Of a DNA stretch of 64,000 nucleotides, positions 10,772 through 22,369 are shown in pieces. Position 1 is the stretch's first letter. Each line of letters begins with the position of its first letter. The notes under the pieces are model-generated. The model was not told the DNA's origin. It made no database searches and worked only from the letters and a program-made list of their open reading frames with translations. This DNA comes from Nansenia antarctica. Its lineage: Eukaryota > Chordata > Actinopteri > Argentiniformes > Microstomatidae. Where the stretch lies: assembly GCA_963989245.1 (NCBI GenBank), contig OZ022348.1, positions 35,620,931-35,684,930 on the forward strand. The letters are read 5' to 3'. The position numbers and the translations under genes are program-made.

Positions 10772-12126
10772 TTCAACAACAAGTCAAAATGTGCTCGTGA
10801 AAGGCAGAAAACAACACTTTGATAGTTTGATATAACTTGAGAACGAATGCAAAAAACAGTCCACTCTAAGAACAGGCCGCTTGGACACTTTCAGAACAGC
10901 TCTGTTAATGACTGAAAACAGCTCTCGAAGAGATTGTCAAAAGAGACTCTGAAAACGAAACGTTGATCACTTTTGAGCAAAAGGCTGCACACACGCAATT
11001 CAAGTTGCTCTGATTGTCATTTAGAGTTACATTATAGGATTATTCAACAACAAGTCAAAATGTGCTCGTGAAAGGCAGAAAACAACACTTTGATAGTTTG
11101 ATATAACTTGAGAACGAATGCAAAAAACAGTCCACTCTAAGAACAGGCCGCTTGGACACTTTCAGAACAGCTCTGTTAATGACTGAAAACAGCTCTCGAA
11201 GAGATTGTCAAAAGAGACTCCGAAAACGAAACGTTGATCACTTTTGAGCAAAAGGCTGCACACACGCAATTCAAGTTGCTCTGATTGTCATTTAGAGTTA
11301 CATTATAGGATTATTCAACAACAAGTCAAAATGTGCTCGTGAAAGGCAGAAAACAACACTTTGATAGTTTGATATAACTTGAGAACGAATGCAAAAAACA
11401 GTCTACTCTCAGAACAGGCCGCTTGGACACTTTCAGAACAGCTCTGTTAATGACTGAAAACAGCTCTCGAAGAGATTGTCAAAAGAGACTCCGAAAACGA
11501 AACGTTGATCACTTTTGAGCAAAAGGCTGCACACACGCAATTCAAGTTGCTCTGATTGTCATTTAGAGTTACATTATAGGATTATTCAACAACAAGTCAA
11601 AATGTGCTCGTGAAAGGCAGAAAACAACACTTTGATAGTTTGATATAACTTGAGAACGAATGCAAAAAACAGTCCACTCTAAGAACAGGCCGCTTGGACA
11701 CTTTCAGAACAGCTCTGTTAATGACTGAAAACAGCTCTCGAAGAGATTGTCAAAAGAGACTCCGAAAACGAAACGTTGATCACTTTTGAGCAAAAGGCTG
11801 CACACACGCAATTCAAGTTGCTCTGATTGTCATTTAGAGTTACATTATAGGATTATTCAACAACAAGTCAAAATGTGCTCGTGAAAGGCAGAAAACAACA
11901 CTTTGATAGTTTGATATAACTTGAGAACGAATGCAAAAAACAGTCCACTCTAAGAATAGGCCGCTTGGACACTTTCAGAACAGCTCTGTTAATGACTGAA
12001 AACAGCTCTCGAAGAGATTGTCAAAAGAGACTCCGAAAACGAAACGTTGATCACTTTTGAGCAAAAGGCTGCACACACGCAATTCAAGTTGCTCTGATTG
12101 TCATTAAGAGTTACATTATAGGAGCA

Positions 12127-12386
12127 TCCAGCAACAAGTCAAAATGTGCTCCAGAAAAGCAGAAAACAACACTGATAGAACTTGAGAACGTATGCAAAAA
12201 CAGTCCACTCTCAGAACAGGCCGCTTGGACACTTTCAGAACAGCTCTGTTAATGACTGAAAACAGCTCTCGAAGAGATTGTCAAAAGAGACTCTGAAAAC
12301 GAAACGTTGATTACTTTTGAGCAAAAGGCTGCACACACGCAATTCAAGTTGCTCTGATTGTCATTTAGAGTAACATTATAGGATTA
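12127..12386. repeat. B-class short monomer, 260 bp (m46)
   Basis: It starts TCCAGCAAC and has ACGTATGC, both shared only with the B monomer at 4839-5098, its counterpart in the 4046-bp duplication. Confidence 0.92.
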
Positions 12387-13199
12387 TTCAACAACAAGTC
12401 AAAATGTGCTCGTGAAAGGCAGAAAACAACACTTTGATAGTTTGATATAACTTGAGAACGAATGCAAAAAACAGTCCACTCTCAGAACAGGCCGCTTGGA
12501 CACTTTCAGAACAGCTCTGTTAATGACTGAAAACAGCTCTCGAAGAGATTGTCAAAAGAGACTCCGAAAACGAAACGTTGATCACTTTTGAGCAAAAGGC
12601 TGCACACACGCAATTCAAGTTGCTCTGATTGTCATTTAGAGTTACATTATAGGATTATTCAACAACAAGTCTAAATGTGCTCGTGAAAGGCAGAAAACAA
12701 CACTTTGATAGTTTGATATAACTTGAGAACGAATGCAAAAAACAGTCCACTCTAAGAACAGGCCGCTTGGACACTTTCAGAACAGCTCTGTTAATGACTG
12801 AAAACAGCTCTCGAAGAGATTGTCAAAAGAGACTCTGAAAACGAAACGTTGATCACTTTTGAGCAAAAGGCTGCACACACGCAATTCAAGTTGCTCTGAT
12901 TGTCATTTAGAGTTACATTATAGGATTATTCAACAACAAGTCAAAATGTGCTCGTGAAAGGCAGAAAACAACACTTTGATAGTTTTATATAACTTGAGAA
13001 CGAATGCAAAAAACAGTCCACTCTCAGAACAGGCCGCTTGGACACTTTCAGAACAGCTCTGTTAATGACTGAAAACAGCTCTCGAAGAGATTGTCAAAAG
13101 AGACTCCGAAAACGAAACGTTGATCACTTTTGAGCAAAAGGCTGCACACACGCAATTCAAGTTGCTCTGATTGTCATTTAGAGTTACATTATAGGAGCA

Positions 13200-13459
13200 T
13201 TCAGCAACAAGTCAAAATGTGCTCCAGAAAAGCAGAAAACAACACTGATAGAACTTGAGAACGAATGCAAAAACAGTCCACTCTCAGAACAGGCCGCTTG
13301 GACACTTTCAGAACAGCTCTGTTAATGACTGAAAACAGCTCTCGAAGAGATTGTCAAAAGAGACTCTGAAAACGAAACGTTGATTACTTTTGAGCAAAAG
13401 GCTGCACACACGCAATTCAAGTTGCTCTGATTGTCATTTAGAGTAACATTATAGGATTA
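13200..13459. repeat. B-class short monomer, 260 bp (m50)
   Basis: Counterpart of the B monomer at 5912-6171 in the 4046-bp duplication. It has the A5 tract and CTCTG-GATTAC-GTAAC. Confidence 0.92.
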
Positions 13460-13730
13460 TTCAACAACAAGTCAAAATGTGCTCGTGAAAGGCAGAAAAC
13501 AACACTTTGATAGTTTGATATAACTTGAGAACGAATGCAAAAAACAGTCCACTCTAAGAACAGGCCGCTTGGACACTTTCAGAACAGCTCTGTTAATGAC
13601 TGAAAACAGCTCTCGAAGAGATTGTCAAAAGAGACTCCGAAAACGAAACGTTGATCACTTTTGAGCAAAAGGCTGCACACACGCAATTCAAGTTGCTCTG
13701 ATTGTCATTTAGAGTTACATTATAGGAGCA

Positions 13731-13990
13731 TTCAGCAACAAGTCAAAATGTGCTCCAGAAAAGCAGAAAACAACACTGATAGAACTTGAGAACGAATGCA
13801 AAAACAGTCCACTCTCAGAACAGGCCGCTTGGACACTTTCAGAACAGCTCTGTTAATGACTGAAAACAGCTCTCGAAGAGATTGTCAAAAGAGACTCTGA
13901 AAACGAAACGTTGATTACTTTTGAGCAAAAGGCTGCACACACGCAATTCAAGTTGCTCTGATTGTCATTTAGAGTAACATTATAGGATTA
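13731..13990. repeat. B-class short monomer, 260 bp (m52)
   Basis: Counterpart of the B monomer at 6443-6702. It again forms a 531-bp dimer with the 271-bp unit before it. Confidence 0.92.
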
Positions 13991-15345
13991 TTCAACAACA
14001 AGTCAAAATGTGCTCGTGAAAGGCAGAAAACAACACTTTGATAGTTTGATATAACTTGAGAACGAATGCAAAAAACAGTCCACTCTAAGAACAGGCCGCT
14101 TGGACACTTTCAGAACAGCTCTGTTAATGACTGAAAACAGCTCTCGAAGAGATTGTCAAAAGAGACTCCGAAAACGAAACGTTGATCACTTTTGAGCAAA
14201 AGGCTGCACACACGCAATTCAAGTTGCTCTGATTGTCATTTAGAGTTACATTATAGGATTATTCAACAACAAGTCAAAATGTGCTCGTGAAAGGCAGAAA
14301 ACAACACTTTGATAGTTTGATATAACTTGAGAACGAATGCAAAAAACAGTCCACTCTCAGAACAGGCCGCTTGGACACTTTCAGAACAGCTCTGTTAATG
14401 ACTGAAAACAGCTCTCGAAGAGATTGTCAAAAGAGACTCTGAAAACGAAACGTTGATTACTTTTGAGCAAAAGGCTGCACACACGCAATTCAAGTTGCTC
14501 TGATTGTCATTTAGAGTAACATTATAGGATTATTCAACAACAAGTCAAAATGTGCTCGTGAAAGGCAGAAAACAACACTTTGATAGTTTGATATAACTTG
14601 AGAACGAATGCAAAAAACAGTCCACTCTAAGAACAGGCCGCTTGGACACTTTCAGAACAGCTCTGTTAATGACTGAAAACAGCTCTCGAAGAGATTGTCA
14701 AAAGAGACTCCGAAAACGAAACGTTGATCACTTTTGAGCAAAAGGCTGCACACACGCAATTCAAGTTGCTCTGATTGTCATTTAGAGTTACATTATAGGA
14801 TTATTCAACAACAAGTCAAAATGTGCTCGTGAAAGGCAGAAAACAACACTTTGATAGTTTGATATAACTTGAGAACGAATGCAAAAAACAGTCCACTCTC
14901 AGAACAGGCCGCTTGGACACTTTCAGAACAGCTCTGTTAATGACTGAAAACAGCTCTCGAAGAGATTGTCAAAAGAGACTCTGAAAACGAAACGTTGATT
15001 ACTTTTGAGCAAAAGGCTGCACACACGCAATTCAAGTTGCTCTGATTGTCATTTAGAGTAACATTATAGGATTATTCAACAACAAGTCAAAATGTGCTCG
15101 TGAAAGGCAGAAAACAACACTTTGATAGTTTGATATAACTTGAGAACGAATGCAAAAAACAGTCCACTCTAAGAACAGGCCGCTTGGACACTTTCAGAAC
15201 AGCTCTGTTAATGACTGAAAACAGCTCTCGAAGAGATTGTCAAAAGAGACTCTGAAAACGAAACGTTGATCACTTTTGAGCAAAAGGCTGCACACACGCA
15301 ATTCAAGTTGCTCTGATTGTCATTTAGAGTAACATTATAGGATTA
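13991..15345. repeat. Alternating dimers continuing the B/standard pattern in 271-bp form (m53-m57)
   Basis: Units at 13991 and 14533 are CTAAG/CTCCG/GTTAC. Units at 14262 and 14804 are CTCAG/CTCTG/GATTAC/GTAAC, which is the B-class right half on a full-length left end. The result is a 542-bp dimer repeated twice (13991-14532 and 14533-15074). The unit at 15075 combines CTAAG, CTCTG, GATCAC and GTAAC. Confidence 0.8.
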
Positions 15346-16700
15346 TTCAACAACAAGTCAAAATGTGCTCGTGAAAGGCAGAAAACAACACTTTGATAGT
15401 TTGATATAACTTGAGAACGAATGCAAAAAACAGTCCACTCTCAGAACAGGCCGCTTGGACACTTTCAGAACAGCTCTGTTAATGACTGAAAACAGCTCTC
15501 GAAGAGATTGTCAAAAGAGACTCCGAAAACGAAACGTTGATCACTTTTGAGCAAAAGGCTGCACACACGCAATTCAAGTTGCTCTGATTGTCATTTAGAG
15601 TTACATTATAGGATTATTCAACAACAAGTCTAAATGTGCTCGTGAAAGGCAGAAAACAACACTTTGATAGTTTGATATAACTTGAGAACGAATGCAAAAA
15701 ACAGTCCACTCTAAGAACAGGCCGCTTGGACACTTTCAGAACAGCTCTGTTAATGACTGAAAACAGCTCTCGAAGAGATTGTCAAAAGAGACTCTGAAAA
15801 CGAAACGTTGATCACTTTCGAGCAAAAGGCTGCACACACGCAATTCAAGTTGCTCTGATTGTCATTTAGAGTTACATTATAGGATTATTCAACAACAAGT
15901 CAAAATGTGCTCGTGAAAGGCAGAAAACAACACTTTGATAGTTTGATATAACTTGAGAACGAATGCAAAAAACAGTCCACTCTCAGAACAGGCCGCTTGG
16001 ACACTTTCAGAACAGCTCTGTTAATGACTGAAAACAGCTCTCGAAGAGATTGTCAAAAGAGACTCCGAAAACGAAACGTTGATCACTTTTGAGCAAAAGG
16101 CTGCACACACGCAATTCAAGTTGCTCTGATTGTCATTTAGAGTTACATTATAGGATTATTCAACAACAAGTCAAAATGTGCTCGTGAAAGGCAGAAAACA
16201 ACACTTTGATAGTTTGATATAACTTGAGAACGAATGCAAAAAACAGTCCACTCTAAGAACAGGCCGCTTGGACACTTTCAGAACAGCTCTGTTAATGACT
16301 GAAAACAGCTCTCGAAGAGATTGTCAAAAGAGACTCCGAAAACGAAACGTTGATCACTTTTGAGCAAAAGGCTGCACACACGCAATTCAAGTTGCTCTGA
16401 TTGTCATTTAGAGTTACATTATAGGATTATTCAACAACAAGTCAAAATGTGCTCGTGAAAGGCAGAAAACAACACTTTGATAGTTTGATATAACTTGAGA
16501 ACGAATGCAAAAAACAGTCCACTCTAAGAACAGGCCGCTTGGACACTTTCAGAACAGCTCTGTTAATGACTGAAAACAGCTCTCGAAGAGATTGTCAAAA
16601 GAGACTCCGAAAACGAAACGTTGATCACTTTTGAGCAAAAGGCTGCACACACGCAATTCAAGTTGCTCTGATTGTCATTTAGAGTTACATTATAGGAGCA

Positions 16701-16960
16701 TTCAGCAACAAGTCAAAATGTGCTCCAGAAAAGCAGAAAACAACACTGATAGAACTTGAGAACGAATGCAAAAACAGTCCACTCTCAGAACAGGCCGCTT
16801 GGACACTTTCAGAACAGCTCTGTTAATGACTGAAAACAGCTCTCGAAGAGATTGTCAAAAGAGACTCTGAAAACGAAACGTTGATTACTTTTGAGCAAAA
16901 GGCTGCACACACGCAATTCAAGTTGCTCTGATTGTCATTTAGAGTAACATTATAGGATTA
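16701..16960. repeat. B-class short monomer, 260 bp (m63)
   Basis: It has the typical 260-bp B features and is preceded by a monomer ending GGAGCA. The following unit (16961) starts CTTGTG and carries the GATTAC/GTAAC right half. Confidence 0.92.
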
Positions 16961-19941
16961 TTCAACAACAAGTCAAAATGTGCTTGTGAAAGGCAGAAAA
17001 CAACACTTTGATAGTTTGATATAACTTGAGAACGAATGCAAAAAACAGTCCACTCTAAGAACAGGCCGCTTGGACACTTTCAGAACAGCTCTGTTAATGA
17101 CTGAAAACAGCTCTCGAAGAGATTGTCAAAAGAGACTCTGAAAACGAAACGTTGATTACTTTTGAGCAAAAGGCTGCACACACGCAATTCAAGTTGCTCT
17201 GATTGTCATTTAGAGTAACATTATAGGATTATTCAACAACAAGTCAAAATGTGCTCGTGAAAGGCAGAAAACAACACTTTGATAGTTTGATATAACTTGA
17301 GAACGAATGCAAAAAACAGTCCACTCTCAGAACAGGCCGCTTGGACACTTTCAGAACAGCTCTGTTAATGACTGAAAACAGCTCTCGAAGAGATTGTCAA
17401 AAGAGACTCCGAAAACGAAACGTTGATCACTTTTGAGCAAAAGGCTGCACACACGCAATTCAAGTTGCTCTGATTGTCATTTAGAGTTACATTATAGGAT
17501 TATTCAACAACAAGTCAAAATGTGCTCGTGAAAGGCAGAAAACAACACTTTGATAGTTTGATATAACTTGAGAACGAATGCAAAAAACAGTCCACTCTAA
17601 GAACAGGCCGCTTGGACACTTTCAGAACAGCTCTGTTAATGACTGAAAACAGCTCTCGGAGAGATTGTCAAAAGAGACTCTGAAAACGAAACGTTGATCA
17701 CTTTTGAGCAAAAGGCTGCACACACGCAATTCAAGTTGCTCTGATTGTCATTTAGAGTTACATTATAGGATTATTCAACAACAAGTCAAAATGTGCTCGT
17801 GAAAGGCAGAAAACAACACTTTGATAGTTTGATATAACTTGAGAACGAATGCAAAAAACAGTCCACTCTAAGAACAGGCCGCTTGGACACTTTCAGAACA
17901 GCTCTGTTAATGACTGAAAACAGCTCTCGAAGAGATTGTCAAAAGAGACTCCGAAAACGAAACGTTGATCACTTTTGAGCAAAAGGCTGCACACACGCAA
18001 TTCAAGTTGCTCTGATTGTCATTTAGAGTTACATTATAGGATTATTCAACAACAAGTCAAAATGTGCTCGTGAAAGGCAGAAAACAACACTTTGATAGTT
18101 TGATATAACTTGAGAACGAATGCAAAAAACAGTCCACTCTCAGAACAGGCCGCTTGGACACTTTCAGAACAGCTCTGTTAATGACTGAAAACAGCTCTCG
18201 AAGAAATTGTCAAAAGAGACTCCGAAAACGAAACGTTGATCACTTTTGAGCAAAAGGCTGCACACACGCAATTCAAGTTGCTCTGATTGTCATTTAGAGT
18301 TACATTATAGGATTATTCAACAACAAGTCAAAATGTGCTCGTGAAAGGCAGAAAACAACACTTTGATAGTTTGATATAACTTGAGAACGAATGCAAAAAA
18401 CAGTCCACTCTCAGAACAGGCCGCTTGGACACTTTCAGAACAGCTCTGTTAATGACTGAAAACAGCTCTCGAAGAGATTGTCAAAAGAGACTCCGAAAAC
18501 GAAACGTTGATCACTTTTGAGCAAAAGGCTGCACACACGCAATTCAAGTTGCTCTGATTGTCATTTAGAGTTACATTATAGGATTATTCAACAACAAGTC
18601 AAAATGTGCTCGTGAAAGGCAGAAAACAACACTTTGATAGTTTGATATAACTTGAGAACGAATGCAAAAAACAGTCCACTCTAAGAACAGGCCGCTTGGA
18701 CACTTTCAGAACAGCTCTGTTAATGACTGAAAACAGCTCTCGAAGAGATTGTCAAAAGAGACTCTGAAAACGAAACGTTGATCACTTTTGAGCAAAAGGC
18801 TGCACACACGCAATTCAAGTTGCTCTGATTGTCATTTAGAGTTACATTATAGGATTATTCAACAACAAGTCAAAATGTGCTCGTGAAAGGCAGAAAACAA
18901 CACTTTGATAGTTTGATATAACTTGAGAACGAATGCAAAAAACAGTCCACTCTAAGAACAGGCCGCTTGGACACTTTCAGAACAGCTCTGTTAATGACTG
19001 AAAACAGCTCTCGAAGAGATTGTCAAAAGAGACTCCGAAAACGAAACGTTGATCACTTTTGAGCAAAAGGCTGCACACACGCAATTCAAGTTGCTCTGAT
19101 TGTCATTTAGAGTTACATTATAGGATTATTCAACAACAAGTCAAAATGTGCTCGTGAAAGGCAGAAAACAACACTTTGATAGTTTGATATAACTTGAGAA
19201 CGAATGCAAAAAACAGTCCACTCTAAGAACAGGCCGCTTGGACACTTTCAGAACAGCTCTGTTAATGACTGAAAACAGCTCTCGAAGAGATTGTCAAAAG
19301 AGACTCCGAAAACGAAACGTTGATCACTTTTGAGCAAAAGGCTGCACACACGCAATTCAAGTTGCTCTGATTGTCATTTAGAGTTACATTATAGGATTAT
19401 TCAACAACAAGTCAAAATGTGCTCGTGAAAGGCAGAAAACAACACTTTGATAGTTTGATATAACTTGAGAACGAATGCAAAAAACAGTCCACTCTCAGAA
19501 CAGGCCGCTTGGACACTTTCAGAACAGCTCTGTTAATGACTGAAAACAGCTCTCGAAGAGATTGTCAAAAGAGACTCTGAAAACGAAACGTTGATTACTT
19601 TTGAGCAAAAGGCTGCACACACGCAATTCAAGTTGCTCTGATTGTCATTTAGAGTAACATTATAGGATTATTCAACAACAAGTCAAAATGTGCTCGTGAA
19701 AGGCAGAAAACAACACTTTGATAGTTTGATATAACTTGAGAACGAATGCAAAAAACAGTCCACTCTCAGAACAGGCCGCTTGGACACTTTCAGAACAGCT
19801 CTGTTAATGACTGAAAACAGCTCTCGAAGAGATTGTCAAAAGAGACTCTGAAAACGAAACGTTGATTACTTTTGAGAAAAAGGCTGCACACACGCAATTC
19901 AAGTTGCTCTGATTGTCATTTAGAGTTACATTATAGGAGCA

Positions 19942-20201
19942 TTCAGCAACAAGTCAAAATGTGCTCCAGAAAAGCAGAAAACAACACTGATAGAACTTGA
20001 GAACGAATGCAAAAACAGTCCACTCTCAGAACAGGCCGCTTGGACACTTTCAGAACAGCTCTGTTAATGACTGAAAACAGCTCTCGAAGAGATTGTCAAA
20101 AGAGACTCTGAAAACGAAACGTTGATTACTTTTGAGCAAAAGGCTGCACACACGCAATTCAAGTTGCTCTGATTGTCATTTAGAGTAACATTATAGGATT
20201 A
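19942..20201. repeat. B-class short monomer, 260 bp (m75)
   Basis: Typical B monomer. The unit before it (19671-19941) is unusual in joining GAGAAAAAGG with GTTAC and GGAGCA; elsewhere GAGAAAAAGG goes with GTAAC and GGATTA. Confidence 0.92.
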
Positions 20202-21285
20202 TTCAACAACAAGTCAAAATGTGCTCGTGAAAGGCAGAAAACAACACTTTGATAGTTTGATATAACTTGAGAACGAATGCAAAAAACAGTCCACTCTAAG
20301 AACAGGCCGCTTGGACACTTTCAGAACAGCTCTGTTAATGACTGAAAACAGCTCTCGAAGAGATTGTCAAAAGAGACTCTGAAAACGAAACGTTGATTAC
20401 TTTTGAGCAAAAGGCTGCACACACGCAATTCAAGTTGCTCTGATTGTCATTTAGAGTTACATTATAGGATTATTCAACAACAAGTCAAAATGTGCTCGTG
20501 AAAGGCAGAAAACAACACTTTGATAGTTTGATATAACTTGAGAACGAATGCAAAAAACAGTCCACTCTAAGAACAGGCCGCTTGGACACTTTCAGAACAG
20601 CTCTGTTAATGACTGAAAACAGCTCTCGGAGAGATTGTCAAAAGAGACTCTGAAAACGAAACGTTGATCACTTTTGAGCAAAAGGCTGCACACACGCAAT
20701 TCAAGTTGCTCTGATTGTCATTTAGAGTTACATTATAGGATTATTCAACAACAAGTCAAAATGTGCTCGTGAAAGGCAGAAAACAACACTTTGATAGTTT
20801 GATATAACTTGAGAACGAATGCAAAAAACAGTCCACTCTAAGAACAAGCCGCTTGGACACTTTCAGAACAGCTCTGTTAATGACTGAAAACAGCTCTCGA
20901 AGAAATTGTCAAAAGAGACTCCGAAAACGAAACGTTGATCACTTTTGAGCAAAAGGCTGCACACACGCAATTCAAGTTGCTCTGATTGTCATTTAGAGTT
21001 ACATTATAGGATTATTCAACAACAAGTCAAAATGTGCTCGTGAAAGGCAGAAAACAACACTTTGATAGTTTGATATAACTTGAGAACGAATGCAAAAAAC
21101 AGTCCACTCTCAGAACAGGCCGCTTGGACACTTTCAGAACAGCTCTGTTAATGACTGAAAACAGCTCTCGAAGAGATTGTCAAAAGAGACTCCGAAAACG
21201 AAACGTTGATCACTTTTGAGCAAAAGGCTGCACACACGCAATTCAAGTTGCTCTGATTGTCATTTAGAGTTACATTATAGGATTA
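20202..21285. repeat. 4-monomer tandem duplication, copy 1 (m76-m79)
   Basis: The order is CTAAG/CTCTG/GATTAC/GTTAC, then CTCGGAGAG, then AACAAGCCGC with AAGAAATT, then CTCAG/CTCCG. The next 1084 bp (4 x 271) repeat it apart from the last unit, which there is CTAAG. Confidence 0.88.
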
Positions 21286-22369
21286 TTCAACAACAAGTCA
21301 AAATGTGCTCGTGAAAGGCAGAAAACAACACTTTGATAGTTTGATATAACTTGAGAACGAATGCAAAAAACAGTCCACTCTAAGAACAGGCCGCTTGGAC
21401 ACTTTCAGAACAGCTCTGTTAATGACTGAAAACAGCTCTCGAAGAGATTGTCAAAAGAGACTCTGAAAACGAAACGTTGATTACTTTTGAGCAAAAGGCT
21501 GCACACACGCAATTCAAGTTGCTCTGATTGTCATTTAGAGTTACATTATAGGATTATTCAACAACAAGTCAAAATGTGCTCGTGAAAGGCAGAAAACAAC
21601 ACTTTGATAGTTTGATATAACTTGAGAACGAATGCAAAAAACAGTCCACTCTAAGAACAGGCCGCTTGGACACTTTCAGAACAGCTCTGTTAATGACTGA
21701 AAACAGCTCTCGGAGAGATTGTCAAAAGAGACTCTGAAAACGAAACGTTGATCACTTTTGAGCAAAAGGCTGCACACACGCAATTCAAGTTGCTCTGATT
21801 GTCATTTAGAGTTACATTATAGGATTATTCAACAACAAGTCAAAATGTGCTCGTGAAAGGCAGAAAACAACACTTTGATAGTTTGATATAACTTGAGAAC
21901 GAATGCAAAAAACAGTCCACTCTAAGAACAAGCCGCTTGGACACTTTCAGAACAGCTCTGTTAATGACTGAAAACAGCTCTCGAAGAAATTGTCAAAAGA
22001 GACTCCGAAAACGAAACGTTGATCACTTTTGAGCAAAAGGCTGCACACACGCAATTCAAGTTGCTCTGATTGTCATTTAGAGTTACATTATAGGATTATT
22101 CAACAACAAGTCAAAATGTGCTCGTGAAAGGCAGAAAACAACACTTTGATAGTTTGATATAACTTGAGAACGAATGCAAAAAACAGTCCACTCTAAGAAC
22201 AGGCCGCTTGGACACTTTCAGAACAGCTCTGTTAATGACTGAAAACAGCTCTCGAAGAGATTGTCAAAAGAGACTCCGAAAACGAAACGTTGATCACTTT
22301 TGAGCAAAAGGCTGCACACACGCAATTCAAGTTGCTCTGATTGTCATTTAGAGTTACATTATAGGATTA
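21286..22369. repeat. 4-monomer tandem duplication, copy 2 (m80-m83)
   Basis: It shares the rare alleles CTCGGAGAG (21557 unit) and AACAAGCCGC plus AAGAAATT (21828 unit) with the preceding copy, at a shift of 1084 bp. The AACAAGCCGC allele appears once more in the unit at 22912. Confidence 0.88.

Larger units (their letters stand above)
9953..12126. repeat. 2174-bp tandem duplication, copy 2 (m38-m45)
   Basis: It repeats the monomer order of 7779-9952. The right ends differ: copy 1 ends GTCATTTAGAG...GGAGCATTCAAC, copy 2 ends GTCATTAAGAG...GGAGCATCCAGC as at 4838. The duplication breakpoint therefore lies in the last part of m37, where copy 1 returns to a C monomer instead of continuing to the B monomer. 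Confidence 0.9.
10216..14261. repeat. 4046-bp duplicated block, right copy (m39-m53)
   Basis: It repeats 2928-6973 monomer for monomer with identical lengths. Similarity ends at the next monomer: 6974-7244 carries CTCGATGAG and leads to a C monomer, whereas 14262-14532 carries GATTAC and GTAAC and leads to standard monomers. The copy overlaps the 2174-bp duplication at its left end, which dates the smaller event relative to the larger. Confidence 0.9.
15346..20201. repeat. Standard array with scattered variants (m58-m75)
   Basis: Eighteen monomers without an obvious exact higher-order period. Landmarks are a GTCTAAATG monomer with CACTTTCGAGC (15617), a B monomer (16701), CTTGTG (16961), CTCGGAGAG (17503), AAGAAATT (18045), GAGAAAAAGG (19671) and a B monomer (19942). 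The order from 18045 to 19941 (AAGAAATT, CTCAG, CTAAG/CTCTG, two CTAAG/CTCCG, GATTAC/GTAAC, GAGAAAAAGG) resembles the order in the higher-order repeat at 36158-38325 and may be a degenerate relative. Confidence 0.75.
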
